NCBI RefSeq assembly: GCF_000739875.1
Contig: NZ_BBJR01000001.1
Span: 1 to 64,000, forward strand
Direction of reading: 5' to 3'
DNA length: 64,000 nt
Origin: Comamonas aquatica NBRC 14918
GTDB taxonomy: Bacteria > Pseudomonadota > Gammaproteobacteria > Burkholderiales > Burkholderiaceae_C
The position numbers and the translations under genes were made by a program. The notes under the pieces were generated by a model. That model did not search any database, had not been told where the DNA came from, and saw nothing but the letters and a program-made list of their open reading frames with translations. Below, one piece after another: positions 62,686-64,000 of the stretch (its first letter is position 1; every line of letters starts with the position of its first letter).

Positions 62686-63198
62686 ATGACACACGCTACC
62701 ACCGACACCCTCACCGCAGCTGCGGTCGCCCCCCAGCAGCCCCCCGCACTGCCTGCCGTGCTGCAGCAGGCCCTGGCACAGGCCCAGGCACAAGGTCTGC
62801 CCTACGCCGGCAGCGTGACCCCGCTCCAGGCCTGGCCCCTGGTGCAGCAAGGCCAGGCGCTGCTGGTGGATGTGCGCACCGCCGAGGAACGCAAGTTCGT
62901 CGGCCAGGTGCCGGGCAGCGCCCATGTGGCCTGGGCCAGCGGCACGGCGCTGACCCGCAACCCGCGCTTTGCCCGCGAACTGGCCGCCCTGCACGCCAAA
63001 CAGCCCCAGCCGCTGCCCGTGCTGCTGCTGTGCCGCAGCGGCAAACGCTCAGCCCTGGCGGCCCAGGAAGCGGCCAAGGCCGGTCTGGCCCATGTCTTCA
63101 ATGTCAGCGAAGGCTTTGAGGGCGACCACGACGCGCTGCAGCAGCGCGGCCATTTGAATGGCTGGCGCTTTTACGGCCTGCCCTGGGTGCAGGACTAG
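62686..63198 (+). CDS. Rhodanese-like sulfurtransferase domain protein
   Basis: 170 residues from ATG 62686. A Gln/Ala-rich N-terminal 45 residues, then a single rhodanese domain: ALLVDVRTAEERKFVGQVPG and the active loop LLLCRSGKRSALAA with C116. Six-residue loops like CRSGKR favour sulfur over phosphate transfer. It lies 40 bases before a serine acetyltransferase gene on the same strand, so a role in cysteine/sulfur metabolism is plausible. The 292-base gap upstream to the ppk2 remnant holds nothing I can support. Confidence 0.9.
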   Translation: MTHATTDTLTAAAVAPQQPPALPAVLQQALAQAQAQGLPYAGSVTPLQAWPLVQQGQALLVDVRTAEERKFVGQVPGSAHVAWASGTALTRNPRFARELAALHAKQPQPLPVLLLCRSGKRSALAAQEAAKAGLAHVFNVSEGFEGDHDALQQRGHLNGWRFYGLPWVQD

Positions 63199-63238
63199 GA
63201 CGAACGCCCCTCCTCCGCCCTTTCACCGGACTGTCCCC

Positions 63239-64000
63239 ATGAGCACCTTCGATATCAGCACCATCGTCCAGCAACTGCGCCAGGTCCGCGACCATTGGCG
63301 CGAGCAGCAGAACCGCACCGACCCCGGCCACCGCGAATTTCCCGCACGCGCCGCGATAGCCCAGGCCCTGGAGGGACTCAAAGGTGTGCTCTACCCGCTG
63401 CGCCTGGGCCCGCCCGACCTGCGCCACGCCAGCGAAGACTTCTACGTGGGCCACACGCTGGACACGGCACTGCAGGTTCTGCAGACCCAGGCCCAGATCG
63501 AGCTGCACTACCGCCACCGCAGCACGGGCGCGGCGGCCCAGGACCATTCCGCCCTGGCGCTGCAGACGGTGCAGGCCTTTGCACAGCAGCTGCCCCGCCT
63601 GCGCCAGTTGCTGGACACCGACGTGCTGGCCGCCTTCCACGGCGACCCGGCCGCGCGCAGCGTGGACGAGGTGGTGCTGAGCTACCCCGGCGTGCTGGCC
63701 CTCATCCACCACCGCATTGCCCACGCCTTCTACCGGCTGGACCTGCCGCTGCTGGCGCGCATCGTGGCCGAGCTGGCCCATGGGCAGACGGGCATCGACA
63801 TCCACCCCGGTGCGCAGATCGGCCCCGGCTGCTTCATCGACCACGGCACGGGCGTAGTGATCGGCGAGACCGCCGTCCTCGGTCAGAACGTGCGCATCTA
63901 CCAGGCCGTGACCCTGGGCGCCAAGCGCTTTCCCAAGGATGCCCAGGGCCACCTGCAAAAAGGCTGGGCACGCCACCCCATCGTCGAGGACGACGTGGTG
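63239..64000 (+). CDS. Serine O-acetyltransferase, 5' part
   Basis: 254 codons from ATG 63239 to the window edge with no stop. Helical N-terminal domain, then the left-handed beta-helix of hexapeptide repeats: TGIDIHPGAQIGPGCFIDHG, TGVVIGETAVLGQNVRIYQA, VTLGAK. The catalytic histidine is in CFIDHGTGVVIGE. It acetylates serine to O-acetylserine, the carbon skeleton for cysteine. The long N-terminal domain fits the EpsC/SrpH-type enzymes rather than short CysE. It follows the rhodanese gene by 40 bases, and the two may be one sulfur-related operon. Confidence 0.93.
   Translation, partial: MSTFDISTIVQQLRQVRDHWREQQNRTDPGHREFPARAAIAQALEGLKGVLYPLRLGPPDLRHASEDFYVGHTLDTALQVLQTQAQIELHYRHRSTGAAAQDHSALALQTVQAFAQQLPRLRQLLDTDVLAAFHGDPAARSVDEVVLSYPGVLALIHHRIAHAFYRLDLPLLARIVAELAHGQTGIDIHPGAQIGPGCFIDHGTGVVIGETAVLGQNVRIYQAVTLGAKRFPKDAQGHLQKGWARHPIVEDDVV

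Overview
The window is high-GC, gene-dense chromosomal DNA from a betaproteobacterium of the order Burkholderiales, most likely family Comamonadaceae. The evidence is gene order and gene families, not a database search: leuC-leuD-leuB-asd-fimV-truA-trpF-trpB-trpA-accD in one run, alaA-hom-thrC-mobB-moeA-moaD in another, an rpsF-priB-rpsR-rplI operon beside grpE-dnaK-dnaJ, a Bug-type solute-binding protein with a CoA-transferase and LysR regulator, and a dispersed intergenic repeat of a kind I recall from Comamonadaceae. Almost all of it is housekeeping. I found no rRNA, tRNA, CRISPR array, complete insertion sequence or prophage.

Layout. 1-4494: end of a type IV pilus minor-pilin cluster (pilX 3' end, pilY1, pilE). 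4529-13112: ribD, a phospholipase D-family lipoprotein, a tRNA-dihydrouridine synthase, a methyltransferase, a GNAT acetyltransferase, a coniferyl-aldehyde-type dehydrogenase and two unknowns. 13165-18549: clpB with a heat-shock promoter, cytochrome b561 plus two YceI proteins, and a DJ-1/PfpI protein. 18742-30186: molybdopterin genes moaE and mobB-moeA-moaD, separated by a LysR / CoA-transferase / Bug module, then thrC, hom and alaA. 30358-35347: an Mth938-like protein, Bcp peroxiredoxin, a PIN-PhoH ATPase and the replicative helicase DnaB. 35583-41047: ribosomal protein operon and the DnaK chaperone operon. 41443-43411: a TonB-dependent receptor gene broken by a deletion in its plug. 43703-57381: LysR regulator, leucine genes, asd, fimV, truA, trpFBA and accD. 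57470-64000: yggT, a Lon-N-domain protein, lysS, a small MscS channel, a broken ppk2, a rhodanese and the start of a serine acetyltransferase.

The genes work together in a few modules: surface motility (pilX/pilY1/pilE here, fimV 45 kb away), proteostasis (clpB, grpE, dnaK, dnaJ with sigma-32-like promoters), amino-acid synthesis (aspartate family hom/thrC/asd, alanine, leucine, tryptophan, possibly serine to cysteine), molybdenum cofactor synthesis, and replication/translation (dnaB, priB, ribosomal proteins, lysS).

The points most worth a second look are two decayed genes (ppk2 with a nonsense codon plus a 7-bp tandem duplication; the receptor with a frameshifting plug deletion), strong intrinsic-terminator hairpins only 16-28 nt upstream of the phoH, dnaJ and methyltransferase start codons, a Thr/Ile-rich candidate leader peptide before asd, a catalytic-domain-less recombinase fragment translationally coupled to moaD, and a dispersed palindromic repeat that appears to supply the trpF start codon. 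I did not find a convincing new multi-gene system.
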